Source: a bacterium HR33
GTDB taxonomy: Bacteria > Gemmatimonadota > Gemmatimonadetes > Gemmatimonadales > GWC2-71-9
Length of the DNA: 64,000 nucleotides
Direction of reading: 5' to 3'
Assembly: GCA_002923375.1 (NCBI GenBank)
Contig: BEIJ01000002.1
Coordinates: 124,001 to 188,000, forward strand
Shown here: piece after piece, positions 30,052-41,375 of the stretch
How the letters are laid out: the number at the start of each line of letters is the position of its first letter
Numbering within the stretch: the stretch's first letter is position 1
Program-made: the position numbers and the translations under genes
The notes under the pieces: model-generated
Seen by the model: the letters and a program-made list of their open reading frames with translations, nothing else
Database searches by the model: none
Told to the model about the DNA's origin: nothing

Positions 30052-33000
30052 CTACCTCTGGCGATTAGGTCTCCAGTCCAAAGACAACGGCTCTCTAGCA
30101 GGGAACCACTCCAGATTAGCTTCTTGCACCAGGCGCCGGAACTCGGCCACCGGGCCGGAGAAGAGCGCGTTCACCCGTTCCAGGGCCCGGCTCAAGTCCG
30201 CCTCGGCCTCGCGCAGATAAAGCATCTGAGCCTCGGTGGGCGCGTCGCGGGAGGAGGTGAGCGCCCCGTACACCTGGTCGAGCTGCGGGAGCACTGCGTC
30301 CGGTGCGCGAACGATTCCCTGTACATCTTGAGGCCCGGTGAAGAGCTCCTCCACCTCGGCCAGCCTTTTCTTGAGGCTGTCGGCCGCAGCGCGCACCCGC
30401 TGGCGAAGGTCGCCGCTCGTGTCGGAATTGCCGTTCAGCTGGTCCAAGACCCGATCCACGCTCCGCTTGGCCTCGCGCAAGCGGTCCACCGCTTCCGCCG
30501 CCACTTCCTGGCGCTGCCCCACGCGCATGATGACGTCGAACTTTTCCCGCTGCGCGGCGAGCGGCACGTCGAAGCGCGGATCGTCTCGCACCACCACAGT
30601 GGCGCTCGCTTCGTGATCCTTGAGTTTGACCCGGGCGGTGTAGGTGCCGGGCAATACCGGAGGTCCGGCTGGGCGGAACGCCTCGGGCTCTTCCTGCCGC
30701 TCTCCCCGCGGCCTTCTGAACCCGTCCCGCCTGAGATCCCATGCGATCCGATTCACGCCCGGCTTGGCCGGTCCCGGAAAACGGCGGATCACTTCACCGC
30801 CGGCATCCAACACCTCCACCGTAACCGCGCTGTCCGGAAGACCGGTTCCTCCTACCGAGTACGTGATCAGCGCCCCGTAGGGGCGGTTTTCTCCCTTGAA
30901 CATGGCGTCGGCGGTGAACCTCATGCCGTCCACCTGGGCGACTTCGTACTTGATCGCCTCCGGTATCTCGAAGAGGTGAAGCGGCTTCTGAGCGATCGTA
31001 GGGTCCCGGGCCAGCGCCCTGAGAGGACGGATGTCGTCGAGGATGTAAGCTGCGCGGCCGTGCGTGCCTATGACCAGATCGTGCTCCCTAGGGTGGACCA
31101 CGAGGGCAAGGACCGGCACCCGGGGTAGGCCGTGTCGCCAGAGCTGCCAGTTTCGGCCTCCGTTGAAGGAGACATACATTCCGTGCTCGGTCCCCAGAAA
31201 TAGCAGGTTGGGTTCAATCGGGTCTTGCTCTATCACGTGTACAAAGTTGAACGGCTCGATCTCGTCGGTCACCAAACTCGTCCAGGTTCTGCCGTAGTCC
31301 GTGGTCTTGAACACGTAGGGCCGGTTGTTGCCTCTCCGGTGGTCGTCGAAGACCACGAAGGCGGTCGCCGCGTCGTGAGGCGAGGCCTCTATGTGGGGGA
31401 TCCAGGTGTTGGGCGGCACCCCGCGGATACGACTCGCCAGATTGGTCCAAGTGGCGCCGCCGTCCCGCGTAAGCTGGACGTTTCCGTCGTCCGTCCCCAC
31501 CCAGATCACTCCCCTTTCCACCGGTGACGGGGCGATGACCAGAATGGTGGTGTAGTTCTCGGCGGATGTGACGTCGCGAGTGAGACCGCCGCTCTCCAGC
31601 TGTTTTTGCTTTTCGGGATCGTTGGTGGTCAGATCCGGACTGATGATGGTCCAGGTGTTCCCCAGATCGGTGCTCCGGTGCACGAACTGGCTGCCAAAGT
31701 ACAGCGCCCCGTCGTGGGGATCGATCGCCATCGCCGGGTTCCAGTTGAACCGGAGCTCGATCCCTTCGGGATGGGCCGGCCTTATCGCCTTCCGCTCGCC
31801 GGTCAGAAGATCCGAACGGATGATGTTTCCGCCCTGCGACGTGGTGTAGAGATACCGCCGGTTTCTGGGATCCGGCAACGTGGCGAACCCGTCCCCGAAG
31901 CCCACTTCTTTCCAGTCGTAGAAGCGGATCCCGCCGTTGTGCCATACCTGACTGGGCCCGCGCCAGGAGCCGTTGTCCTGGAGGCCGCCCATTACGTTGT
32001 AGGGAGTTTCCCAGTCCACGGCTATGTGGTAGAACTGCGCCAGAGGAAGGTTCTCCACAAACCTCCACGAAGCGCCCCGGTCCCGGGAGATGTACACACC
32101 GCCGTCGTTGCCGTCGTAAAGGATCTTACCGTCGGGGCTGATCCACAGAGCGTGATGATCTACGTGTACCCGCTCGAAAGGAAGCAGCACCCTAAAAGTC
32201 TTGCCTCCGTCCTCGCTGAGGTCTATCGTGCCGTGCACGTTGTACACCCGGTTTTCGTTGGTGGGATCGACTCTGACCTGGGCGTAGTAGAACGGGCGCT
32301 CGGCTATTCCGCGTTCCCGGTTCACCACCTTCCAGGTGTTTCCTCCGTCCTCCGAGCGGAGCAGCACGCTGCGGGTCGCTTCCACGATCGCGTAGACCAC
32401 TTTGGGATTGCTGCGGGCGAAGTCGAGCCCAATGCGTCCCAACTCTCCCTCAGGGAGGCCGTCCTCCGGGCCGAGTTTCTTCCAAGTGTCTCCCCCGTCA
32501 TAGGTGACGTACAATCCGCTTCCCGGGCCGCCGGAGCGGAAGAACCAGGGCCAGCGCCGATGATCCCACGTGGCGGCCAGCAAGTGATTGGGATTCGAGG
32601 GATCCATCACCAAGTCGCCGGCGCCGGTGGTCTCGTTCACATAGAGAATCTTTTGCCAGGTCTTGCCCCCGTCGGTGGTGCGGTACACCCCCCGGTGCGG
32701 GCTTTCGGTCCAAGTGTTGCCCAGGGCGCCCACGTACGCGATGTCCGGATCGGTGGGGTGAAGGATGATGGCGTCGATGGCTCCGGTCGAGTCGAGCCCC
32801 AGATGCCGCCAAGTCTTTCCGCCATCCATCGATTTGTAGACTCCCGTTCCCACGCCGGCGGTGTTGCGGCGGTTTCGTTCGCCGGTCCCGATCCAGACGA
32901 TGTCGGGTGCTGCCTGGAAGATCGCCACTGCCCCGATCGAGTAGGCGGGGAGGGAATCGGTCAGCGGCTCCCAAGTCACCCCTCCGGAAGTGGATTTCCA

Positions 33001-33213
33001 GAGACCTCCGGTGGCGGAGCCCACGTAAATGATGTTGGGGTCTCGCTCCACTGCATCTATAGCGCTGATTCGCCCGCTCATACCCGAGGGCCCGATGCTT
33101 CTGGCCTTGAGTCCCGCCAGGCGGGCGGGGTCGATCTGGGCCGTGGCTGAGCCGGCGAGCAGCGCCAGCGGCACCACGAGGACCAGCGCTAGGAAACGGA
33201 GCAAGGGTAGCAT
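30052..33213 (-). CDS. VPS10/sortilin-like beta-propeller protein (BNR repeats), copy A
   Basis: A protein of about 1,053 residues with a signal peptide (MLPLLRFLALVLVVPLALLA). Residues about 30-740 carry many BNR/Asp-box repeats of the type SxDGGxTW (TSGGVTW, SMDGGKTW, TTDGGKTW, SEDGGNTW, TRDGGATW), which build one or two large beta-propellers as in sortilin. The C-terminal 300 residues contain a FlgD-Ig-like beta domain and helices. Such proteins are abundant in Gemmatimonadota and Bacteroidota and are annotated as glycosyl hydrolases, but no catalytic residues can be assigned. ATG 33213 is preferred (GGGAG eight bases upstream) over GTG 33222. Divergent to copy B. Confidence 0.9.
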   Translation of the reverse strand: MLPLLRFLALVLVVPLALLAGSATAQIDPARLAGLKARSIGPSGMSGRISAIDAVERDPNIIYVGSATGGLWKSTSGGVTWEPLTDSLPAYSIGAVAIFQAAPDIVWIGTGERNRRNTAGVGTGVYKSMDGGKTWRHLGLDSTGAIDAIILHPTDPDIAYVGALGNTWTESPHRGVYRTTDGGKTWQKILYVNETTGAGDLVMDPSNPNHLLAATWDHRRWPWFFRSGGPGSGLYVTYDGGDTWKKLGPEDGLPEGELGRIGLDFARSNPKVVYAIVEATRSVLLRSEDGGNTWKVVNRERGIAERPFYYAQVRVDPTNENRVYNVHGTIDLSEDGGKTFRVLLPFERVHVDHHALWISPDGKILYDGNDGGVYISRDRGASWRFVENLPLAQFYHIAVDWETPYNVMGGLQDNGSWRGPSQVWHNGGIRFYDWKEVGFGDGFATLPDPRNRRYLYTTSQGGNIIRSDLLTGERKAIRPAHPEGIELRFNWNPAMAIDPHDGALYFGSQFVHRSTDLGNTWTIISPDLTTNDPEKQKQLESGGLTRDVTSAENYTTILVIAPSPVERGVIWVGTDDGNVQLTRDGGATWTNLASRIRGVPPNTWIPHIEASPHDAATAFVVFDDHRRGNNRPYVFKTTDYGRTWTSLVTDEIEPFNFVHVIEQDPIEPNLLFLGTEHGMYVSFNGGRNWQLWRHGLPRVPVLALVVHPREHDLVIGTHGRAAYILDDIRPLRALARDPTIAQKPLHLFEIPEAIKYEVAQVDGMRFTADAMFKGENRPYGALITYSVGGTGLPDSAVTVEVLDAGGEVIRRFPGPAKPGVNRIAWDLRRDGFRRPRGERQEEPEAFRPAGPPVLPGTYTARVKLKDHEASATVVVRDDPRFDVPLAAQREKFDVIMRVGQRQEVAAEAVDRLREAKRSVDRVLDQLNGNSDTSGDLRQRVRAAADSLKKRLAEVEELFTGPQDVQGIVRAPDAVLPQLDQVYGALTSSRDAPTEAQMLYLREAEADLSRALERVNALFSGPVAEFRRLVQEANLEWFPAREPLSLDWRPNRQR

Positions 33214-33427
33214 GGTCGTCACTCCCTTCTAGACGGTTCCTGCGGGAAGCTTAAGCCCCGGAGGCGCCCTGGCAAGCTGTGGAATCACGCCGGCGGGCGC
33301 ATCCAACGGACTGGGAGGCGGACGCGTAAGACTGGCGGGCAGGCGGAAAGTTCGGTAGCATATTGTGAGATCCTACCGTGGTCCTTACACCTAGGGAGAT
33401 TTCTTAAAGATGGAGAGGTCTGGTGCG

Positions 33428-36573
<3,146 letters not shown>

Positions 36574-36577
<4 letters not shown>

Positions 36578-36891
36578 CGGTGGCGTCGCAGGATTACGGT
36601 CCCGAGAATGACGATCTCATTTACGCCGCAGTGGAGGAGATCTTCCGCGAGGAGATCAACCCCGCTGTAGCGAGGCACGGTGGCAGGGTGGAGCTGGTGG
36701 ATGTTCAGGACGCCACGGTTGTGGTTCGGATGCGCGGGGGGTGCCAGGGTTGCGGGATGGCCCAAGTCACCCTCCGCCAGGGGATCGAGGCGGCGCTGCG
36801 CCAGGCGATTCCGGGTATCAAGGGGATCAAGGACATCACCGACCACGCAGCGGGTACCAACCCGTACTACGCGCCGCAGTCCGTACGGTAG
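36574..36891 (+). CDS. NifU-like C-terminal domain protein (Fe-S scaffold)
   Basis: A 105-residue protein with the NifU C-terminal/Nfu domain: AAVEEIFREEINPAVARHGG, VVVRMRGGCQGCGMAQ and LRQGIEAALRQAIPG. The CxxC in GCQGC binds a 4Fe-4S cluster between two subunits, which is then handed to apo-proteins. GTG 36574 overlaps the stop of the VPS10-like gene (GTGA) with GGAGGAG upstream; GTG 36580 is the alternative. Pairing of a cytoplasmic Fe-S carrier with an exported propeller protein probably reflects shared transcription only. Confidence 0.93.
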
Positions 36892-36934
36892 GGCAAGTTC
36901 GGGGAACCGGGAATGCTGACGGATTCTCCAAGGG

Positions 36935-37300
36935 CTAGTTCTGCCGCACTACCTCCCTGACCGCCGCTATCAGTTCTTGGGCGTCGTAGGGTTTGCCGAA
37001 GTACGGCTGGCCCGTGGACTCCAAGAAGGCCTTCACCGCGGGGTCGTACGCGATCCCACTTACGAAGATCATCCGCCGGGCCAGCTCAGGTTTTTCCTCT
37101 TTCAGCGCGTCGTAGATCCCGCCCCCCGGAAGGCCCGGCAGGCGGAGATCGCAGACCACCGCGTCGTAGTCTTCCTGCCGCAGGCGCTGGAGCGCCGTCA
37201 GGCCGTCCCCCGTCGCCGAGACCGTAAACCCCGCTTGGGTGAGCACCCTCACCAGCGCCTCCCTGGCGTCGGCGTCGTCTTCGATAACCAGCACGGTCAT
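36935..37300 (-). CDS. Single-domain response regulator
   Basis: A 121-residue receiver domain with no output domain. The acidic pocket (VIEDDAD), phospho-accepting Asp in VVCDLRLPG (about residue 53), the conserved Ser in FVSG and Lys in YFGKPYD are all intact. Start ATG 37300 has GGAGG eight bases upstream; in-frame extensions to 37432 are not supported. Stand-alone receivers act as phosphorelay shuttles or allosteric partners. No histidine kinase is adjacent, and the one at 6917-8902 appears inactive. Confidence 0.92.
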   Translation of the reverse strand: MTVLVIEDDADAREALVRVLTQAGFTVSATGDGLTALQRLRQEDYDAVVCDLRLPGLPGGGIYDALKEEKPELARRMIFVSGIAYDPAVKAFLESTGQPYFGKPYDAQELIAAVREVVRQN

Positions 37301-37435
37301 GGGTCGTAACCTCCGGCGCCCCGGATCAGGTGATATACTACAGGCCGGGCCGGGACGCGGGTATATCCCGAGGGCGTCCGCTTGACCCCGCCAGCCGGTT
37401 CCAATATGTTGCGGTGCCCTTCCGGAAGACACTAC

Positions 37436-37517
37436 GCCCTGGTGGTGGAATTGGTAGACACGCTGTCTTGAGGGGGCAGTGCCGCAAGGCGTCCCGGTTC
37501 GAATCCGGGCCAGGGCA
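37436..37517 (+). tRNA. tRNA-Leu (anticodon GAG)
   Basis: The acceptor stem GCCCTGG (37436-37442) pairs with CCAGGGC (37510-37516), with discriminator A at 37517. The D arm contains GGAATTGGTAGACAC. The anticodon stem CTGTC/GGCAG encloses the loop TTGAGGG with anticodon GAG at 37470-37472. A long class II variable arm (TGCCGCAAGGCGT) and a T arm with GGTTCGAATCC follow. CCA is not encoded. It reads CUC/CUU codons. Confidence 0.97.
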
Positions 37518-37534
37518 TACCCGCAGATAGACTT

Positions 37535-37607
37535 GCCACCGTAGCTCAGCTGGTAGAGCTCTCGATTCGTAATCGAGCGGTCGTCGGTTCGAGTCCGACC
37601 GGTGGCT
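37535..37607 (+). tRNA. tRNA-Thr (anticodon CGT)
   Basis: The acceptor stem GCCACCG (37535-37541) pairs with CGGTGGC (37600-37606), with discriminator T. The D arm reads AGCTCAGCTGGTAGAGC. The anticodon stem CTCGA/TCGAG encloses TTCGTAA with anticodon CGT, reading ACG. The T arm contains GGTTCGAGTCC. CCA is not encoded. It lies 17 bases after the tRNA-Leu, so the two are probably co-transcribed. Confidence 0.97.
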
Positions 37608-37661
37608 CTAGGAACGCTCGCTTGCCACAGCCCTCCGCGCGGTTACCTTGCAACTATTCCG

Positions 37662-37937
37662 ATGACGATCCTGGCACTGCACTGGCGCAACGGCGACACA
37701 CCCTTCGGCTTCGACCCGCCGGGTGGAAGGCCGAGCCGCAAGCTGTGGGGGCGGCGGCTAGGCGTAGAGCGCCGGCGGCTCCCGGACCGGCGGGTGGCCG
37801 ATCGCCGGACGGCTGCGATCCCGGTGGCGGCGGACCGGCGCCGGGGAGAGCGGCGCAGCGGGATCGACCGCCGCAGCGGGACGGATCGCCGCAAACTCGG
37901 CAATCGGCGGCGCGAGTTGTGGCTCGGGATCACCTGA
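37662..37937 (+). CDS. Arg-rich protein with DRR repeats
   Basis: A 91-residue protein. The first 35 residues look globular (TILALHWRNGDTPFGFD). The remainder is a repeat of Asp/Glu-Arg-Arg units (LPDRRVADRR, ADRRRGERR, GIDRRSGTDRR, GNRRREL). Short proteins with such RR-DRR repeats occur in many bacteria, sometimes next to PilZ-type domains, but have no assigned function. High positive charge suggests nucleic-acid or membrane contact; that is speculation. No ribosome site precedes ATG 37662, and it ends 8 bases into the convergent signal-peptidase homologue, so the call is tentative. Confidence 0.5.
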   Translation: MTILALHWRNGDTPFGFDPPGGRPSRKLWGRRLGVERRRLPDRRVADRRTAAIPVAADRRRGERRSGIDRRSGTDRRKLGNRRRELWLGIT

Positions 37938-38460
37938 GGCGCCTCCGCAGGGTACGCGTCACCTTGCCGACGATCAAGTCCTTGGGCACGAAACCCAGGA
38001 ACCTGCTGTCCGGCCAGCCGAGCATGTCCCTTCTGTCAGATAGGAGCAGCAGCGAGTCGGGCGGCACCACCCACGGTCCCCAGTCGTAGAGGTCCTTCGC
38101 CAGCGCCAGCTCGGAACGCCGGGCGGCGGGGTTGACCACTCGGTAGGGCCAAGGCTGTACTCTTCCGTTCACCACCACGGCGCCGGCTCGCATCGAGACG
38201 GTGTCTCCCGGCAAGCCGGCTACCCTTCTCAATACGTGAAAGGTGCTGTCGGCATCGGTGAACTCGAAGATCACCAAGTCGCCACGCGCCAGCTCGCCCG
38301 CCGGTATCCACGCCAGGAACAATTCCCCAGCCCTCACGCTGGGCTCCATCGACGGGCCGGTCATGTAGTAGATCTGAGGCCACCTGGTACCCAGACGCGT
38401 TGCCCAGGCGAGCATCAACGCCACTCCCAAAAGCGCCGCGCGCAGCCAGATTCGCCTCAA
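37930..38460 (-). CDS. Signal peptidase I homologue with altered catalytic Lys
   Basis: A 176-residue S26-family protein: one N-terminal membrane helix (AALLGVALMLAWATRL), the nucleophile Ser in MTGPSMEPSV (about residue 37), box C-like ARGDLVIF, box D-like VLRRVAGLPGDTV and box E-like DSRFLGFVP. In signal peptidase I the general base is the Lys in KRVxGLPGD. Here the codon is AGA (Arg), giving LRRVAGLPGD, and the usual GDNR of box E reads SDRR. It may be a specialised or inactive peptidase. TTG 38460 overlaps the epimerase stop codon, so the two genes are co-translated. Confidence 0.85.
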   Translation of the reverse strand: MRRIWLRAALLGVALMLAWATRLGTRWPQIYYMTGPSMEPSVRAGELFLAWIPAGELARGDLVIFEFTDADSTFHVLRRVAGLPGDTVSMRAGAVVVNGRVQPWPYRVVNPAARRSELALAKDLYDWGPWVVPPDSLLLLSDRRDMLGWPDSRFLGFVPKDLIVGKVTRTLRRRLR

Positions 38461-39359
38461 ATTGAACTGCTCAGGGCCCCGTCCAGTTGCGGATATCTGA
38501 ACTGGTAGCCGGCTTCCAGCGCTCTCGCGGGCAAGACCCGCTGGAGGTTCAAGAGCGCATCCGCCGCTTCGCCCAGGGCAAGCCGGAGAAGTAGCGACGG
38601 AGCTCTCAGTATCGCCGGGCGTCCCAGCGCCTTACCCAACGTCCTTGCGAACTGTTCTACCGTTACCGGATTGGGAGCGGTGAGGTTGAACGCCCCGTCC
38701 AGCTGGCGGTCTATGACGAACAGGATGATCCCGACCACGTCCTCTATGTGGATCCACGACAGCCACTGCTTGCCGTCTCCCCAGGGTCCTCCCAGCCCCA
38801 ACTTGAAAAGCGGCACCAGGGACGCCAAGAACGGGCTGTCGCGGCCTAGGACCAAGCCCGTGCGAAGCAAGGCGACCCGCGTCTTCGTGCAGGCCGGCCT
38901 GGCGGCTTCTTCCCACTCGGCAGCGAGGCGGGCCAGGAAGTCCGTTCCCGGCGGCGCTGACTCGTCCACCGCTTGGTCTCCGCGGGGACCGTAGTAGCCG
39001 ATCGCCGAGCCGCTCAGCAGCAACCGGGGAGGCTGCTCCGCCTCCAGGATGGCATCCACCAGTCGGTTGGTGGTGGCTATCCGGCTCGCGCGGATGCGTG
39101 TCTTGCGCGCCGCGGTCCACCGGAGAGGAGGTTCCACGATTCGCTCCCCCGCGAGATTGACTACCACGTCGCACCCGTTCACCGTGCGCTGCCAAGGGCC
39201 TTTCAGCTTGGGGTCGTGGCGGATGACTTCGACCTCGGGTCGCTTCCACAGGTCGGTGCCGGAGCGGGAGATCACGGTGCAGCGGTCTCCCCTGCGCAGC
39301 AGCGCCTCCACCAGGTTGCGGCCGATGAATCCGGTGCCTCCCGTCAGGAACACGTGCAT
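38457..39359 (-). CDS. TIGR01777 family NAD(P)-dependent epimerase
   Basis: A 300-residue extended short-chain dehydrogenase. It has the dinucleotide-binding FLTGGTGFIGRNLVEALL at the N-terminus, VVNLAGERI, then SGSAIGYYG (catalytic Tyr region), LRTGLVLG and the family-specific GDGKQWLSWIHIEDV. TIGR01777 proteins (YfcH-like) are sugar-nucleotide epimerase homologues with no proven substrate; some are linked to cell-division phenotypes. Start ATG 39359. It heads a two-gene operon with the signal-peptidase homologue. Confidence 0.93.
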   Translation of the reverse strand: MHVFLTGGTGFIGRNLVEALLRRGDRCTVISRSGTDLWKRPEVEVIRHDPKLKGPWQRTVNGCDVVVNLAGERIVEPPLRWTAARKTRIRASRIATTNRLVDAILEAEQPPRLLLSGSAIGYYGPRGDQAVDESAPPGTDFLARLAAEWEEAARPACTKTRVALLRTGLVLGRDSPFLASLVPLFKLGLGGPWGDGKQWLSWIHIEDVVGIILFVIDRQLDGAFNLTAPNPVTVEQFARTLGKALGRPAILRAPSLLLRLALGEAADALLNLQRVLPARALEAGYQFRYPQLDGALSSSI

Positions 39360-39514
39360 AGTTCACAAGATAAGCTCCCCGCCGGTGGTCGGCGGAGGGG
39401 TTGGCACAGCCGGGCCGGCGGGATAACTTGGTAGTGTCGCCCTCACCGCGAGCGCGCGCCTATCGAAACGATTAGCTGATAGGAGTTCTTGACCCCAACC
39501 AAAAGGAGGGGCCA

Positions 39515-40639
39515 ATGAAGGTTCGCTACATCACGCGCCTGGATAAACTTCCCCAGTTGTCGGAGGAGGAACGCCGGGCGCTCCAGCCTGTGGCCGAACG
39601 GTACGCGTTCAGGCTCAACGACTACTATGCGCAGCTCATCAATTGGGACGATCCCAACGACCCGTTGCGGCGTTTGGTGGTACCGCACGAACAGGAGCTG
39701 TTGGAGTGGGGTCGCTTGGATGCCAGCGACGAAGCCAGTTACACCCCGGTGCGCGGCTGCCAGCACAAGTACAGCGACACCGCTTTGCTGCTGGTAACCG
39801 ATGCCTGCGGGGCGTACTGCCGGTACTGCTTCCGCAAACGCCTGTTCATGAACGACAACGACGATGCGACTCCGGATTACAAACCGGGACTGGCCTACAT
39901 TCAGGAGCACGAGGAAATCACCAACGTCCTGCTCACCGGCGGAGACCCGCTGATCATGTCCACCCGCCGGCTGGCGCAAATCTTGAGCGATTTGGCAGCC
40001 GTGCCGCACGTGAGGGTGGTGCGCATAGGCACCAAGATGGTGGCTTTCAACCCGTACCGGGTGCTGGACGATCCCGAGCTGTTGAAACTTTTCTACGAGC
40101 ACTGCGAGGCCGGCACTCAGATCTACATCATGAACCATTTCGATCATCCTCGCGAGCTCACTCCCCAGGCGAGAGAGGCGCTTAGGATGCTGCTGATATC
40201 GGGCGCCCAGATCGTTAACCAGTGCCCGATAGTGCGGGGAGTCAACGACAGCGCTCAGGTGATGGCTACCTTGTTCCGAGAGCTGTCGTTCGCCGGGTGT
40301 CCGCCCTATTACGTCTTCCAGGGGCGGCCCACGGCCGGCAACGCGCCCTACGAAGTTCCCATCGTGGAAGGCTTTCAGATCTTCACCGAAGCCAACCGGC
40401 GAGTGTCCGGACTTGCCAAGCGGGCGCGGTACGTGATGTCCCACAAGACCGGGAAGATCGAAATAGTGGGAGTGGACGACAAATACATATACATGCGGTA
40501 TCACCGCTCCCATCTCCCGGAGGATTTCGGCAAGATGATCGTGGCTTTACGGGACGACGAAGCTTACTGGCTGGATAATTTGGTGCTGGTGAGCGGTCCG
40601 GAGTCGGCCGTGAAGTACGCGGCCGGGACGGTTCACTAG
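39515..40639 (+). CDS. KamA-family radical SAM protein (lysine 2,3-aminomutase-like)
   Basis: A 374-residue radical-SAM enzyme with an ideal ribosome site (AAGGAGGGG). The cluster motif CGAYCRYCFRKR (CxxxCxxC, about residues 107-114) is intact. LTGGDPLIM contains the GGD SAM-contacting element, and SHKTGKIEIVG offers the PLP-binding Lys expected in lysine aminomutases. The length is short for KamA (about 415), and the N-terminus is compact. Possible reactions are lysine or glutamate 2,3-aminomutation, or EpmB-type beta-lysine formation for EF-P. No acetyltransferase (AblB), KamD/E or EF-P gene is adjacent, so the substrate is open. Confidence 0.9.
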   Translation: MKVRYITRLDKLPQLSEEERRALQPVAERYAFRLNDYYAQLINWDDPNDPLRRLVVPHEQELLEWGRLDASDEASYTPVRGCQHKYSDTALLLVTDACGAYCRYCFRKRLFMNDNDDATPDYKPGLAYIQEHEEITNVLLTGGDPLIMSTRRLAQILSDLAAVPHVRVVRIGTKMVAFNPYRVLDDPELLKLFYEHCEAGTQIYIMNHFDHPRELTPQAREALRMLLISGAQIVNQCPIVRGVNDSAQVMATLFRELSFAGCPPYYVFQGRPTAGNAPYEVPIVEGFQIFTEANRRVSGLAKRARYVMSHKTGKIEIVGVDDKYIYMRYHRSHLPEDFGKMIVALRDDEAYWLDNLVLVSGPESAVKYAAGTVH

Positions 40640-40656
40640 GAGGATGCCGGGGCGAG

Positions 40657-40697
40657 GGCCGGGAGGCTCTGAACCAAAGCGGCGCGAACTCCCGGCC
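40657..40697. repeat. Inverted repeat after the KamA gene
   Basis: GGCCGGGAG (40657-40665) pairs with CTCCCGGCC (40689-40697) across a 23-base loop, 18 bases after the KamA stop. It could fold into a hairpin at the transcript end. No T-run follows, and the loop is long, so an intrinsic terminator is only possible, not shown. Confidence 0.4.
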
Positions 40698-40745
40698 TAC
40701 CCTCTTACGCGGTCTCGTTCTTCAACCGGCTAGCCTGCAGAACGG

Positions 40746-41375
40746 TCACTTAACCGGCAACATTACGTGGGCATATGGCGTGCCCTGCCACATCACGTAC
40801 GGCATACCGCTCTTGTGATCCGTGGAAAGCCCCCGCAGGGAAGCCGGATTCGGCACCACCATCATTACGTGAGGCCCCGTATCGACCCAGGGCTCGCCCG
40901 GGTCGGGAGCCATCTTGAAGGGATCGGTATTACTCGCGTCAGAGCCGCCCTGGAGCATGTAACCAAATCCGACCGCGGTGATCTTGGGTGGCTTCTTCGA
41001 CATCCACGCCGTGGCCCAGGCCATAAAGTGCTGGTCCACACACATCGGATCGTTGCCTGGGGAGGAGGGGATGTCCGGAAAACAAACCCAACCGTTGGTT
41101 CCCGACCGTAGCTCGGTGAACTCGCCCCCTTCGGTCTGGGGCCAATCCATTACGGCCGCTTGTGCGGCCACTGCAGCCGGGGCGGCACTCATGGCGTTCT
41201 GCAGCTTCCACTCACGCGTTCCCGGTTCCGGACCCGAGGCGGTCTCTCCTTGCTCCCTCGCCGGCTGGCAGGCCAACCCAGCCAAGACGAAGAGTCCTAG
41301 CGCTTTCCTCCTGGACAAGAACGGAACGGAACAAGAGCTTAAATGCCCGTGATCTGGCTGAAGCTGGTCCAGCAA
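40746..41375 (-). CDS. Exported lipoprotein of unknown function
   Basis: A protein of up to 209 residues. A lipobox is clear: SRRKALGLFVLAGLAC, with twin Arg that could also direct TAT export. The mature part contains Trp- and Met-rich segments (VCFPDIPSSPGNDPMCVD, GPHVMMVVPNPASL, MPYVMWQGTPYAHVMLP) and several His. I do not recognise a named family. The listed ATG 41375 lies inside the divergent TIGR03546 gene; TTG 41318, directly before the signal peptide, is a more natural start. Two Cys in the mature chain could form a disulfide. Confidence 0.75.
   Translation of the reverse strand: MLDQLQPDHGHLSSCSVPFLSRRKALGLFVLAGLACQPAREQGETASGPEPGTREWKLQNAMSAAPAAVAAQAAVMDWPQTEGGEFTELRSGTNGWVCFPDIPSSPGNDPMCVDQHFMAWATAWMSKKPPKITAVGFGYMLQGGSDASNTDPFKMAPDPGEPWVDTGPHVMMVVPNPASLRGLSTDHKSGMPYVMWQGTPYAHVMLPVK

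Noticed and set aside
37643-37933. Arg-rich minus-strand frame
   Set aside because: It mirrors the Arg codons of the plus-strand DRR-repeat frame; the plus-strand product has the recognisable repeat.
40657-40697. Intrinsic terminator after the KamA gene
   Set aside because: The 9-bp stem is real but the loop is 23 bases and no T-run follows, so it is listed only as an inverted repeat.
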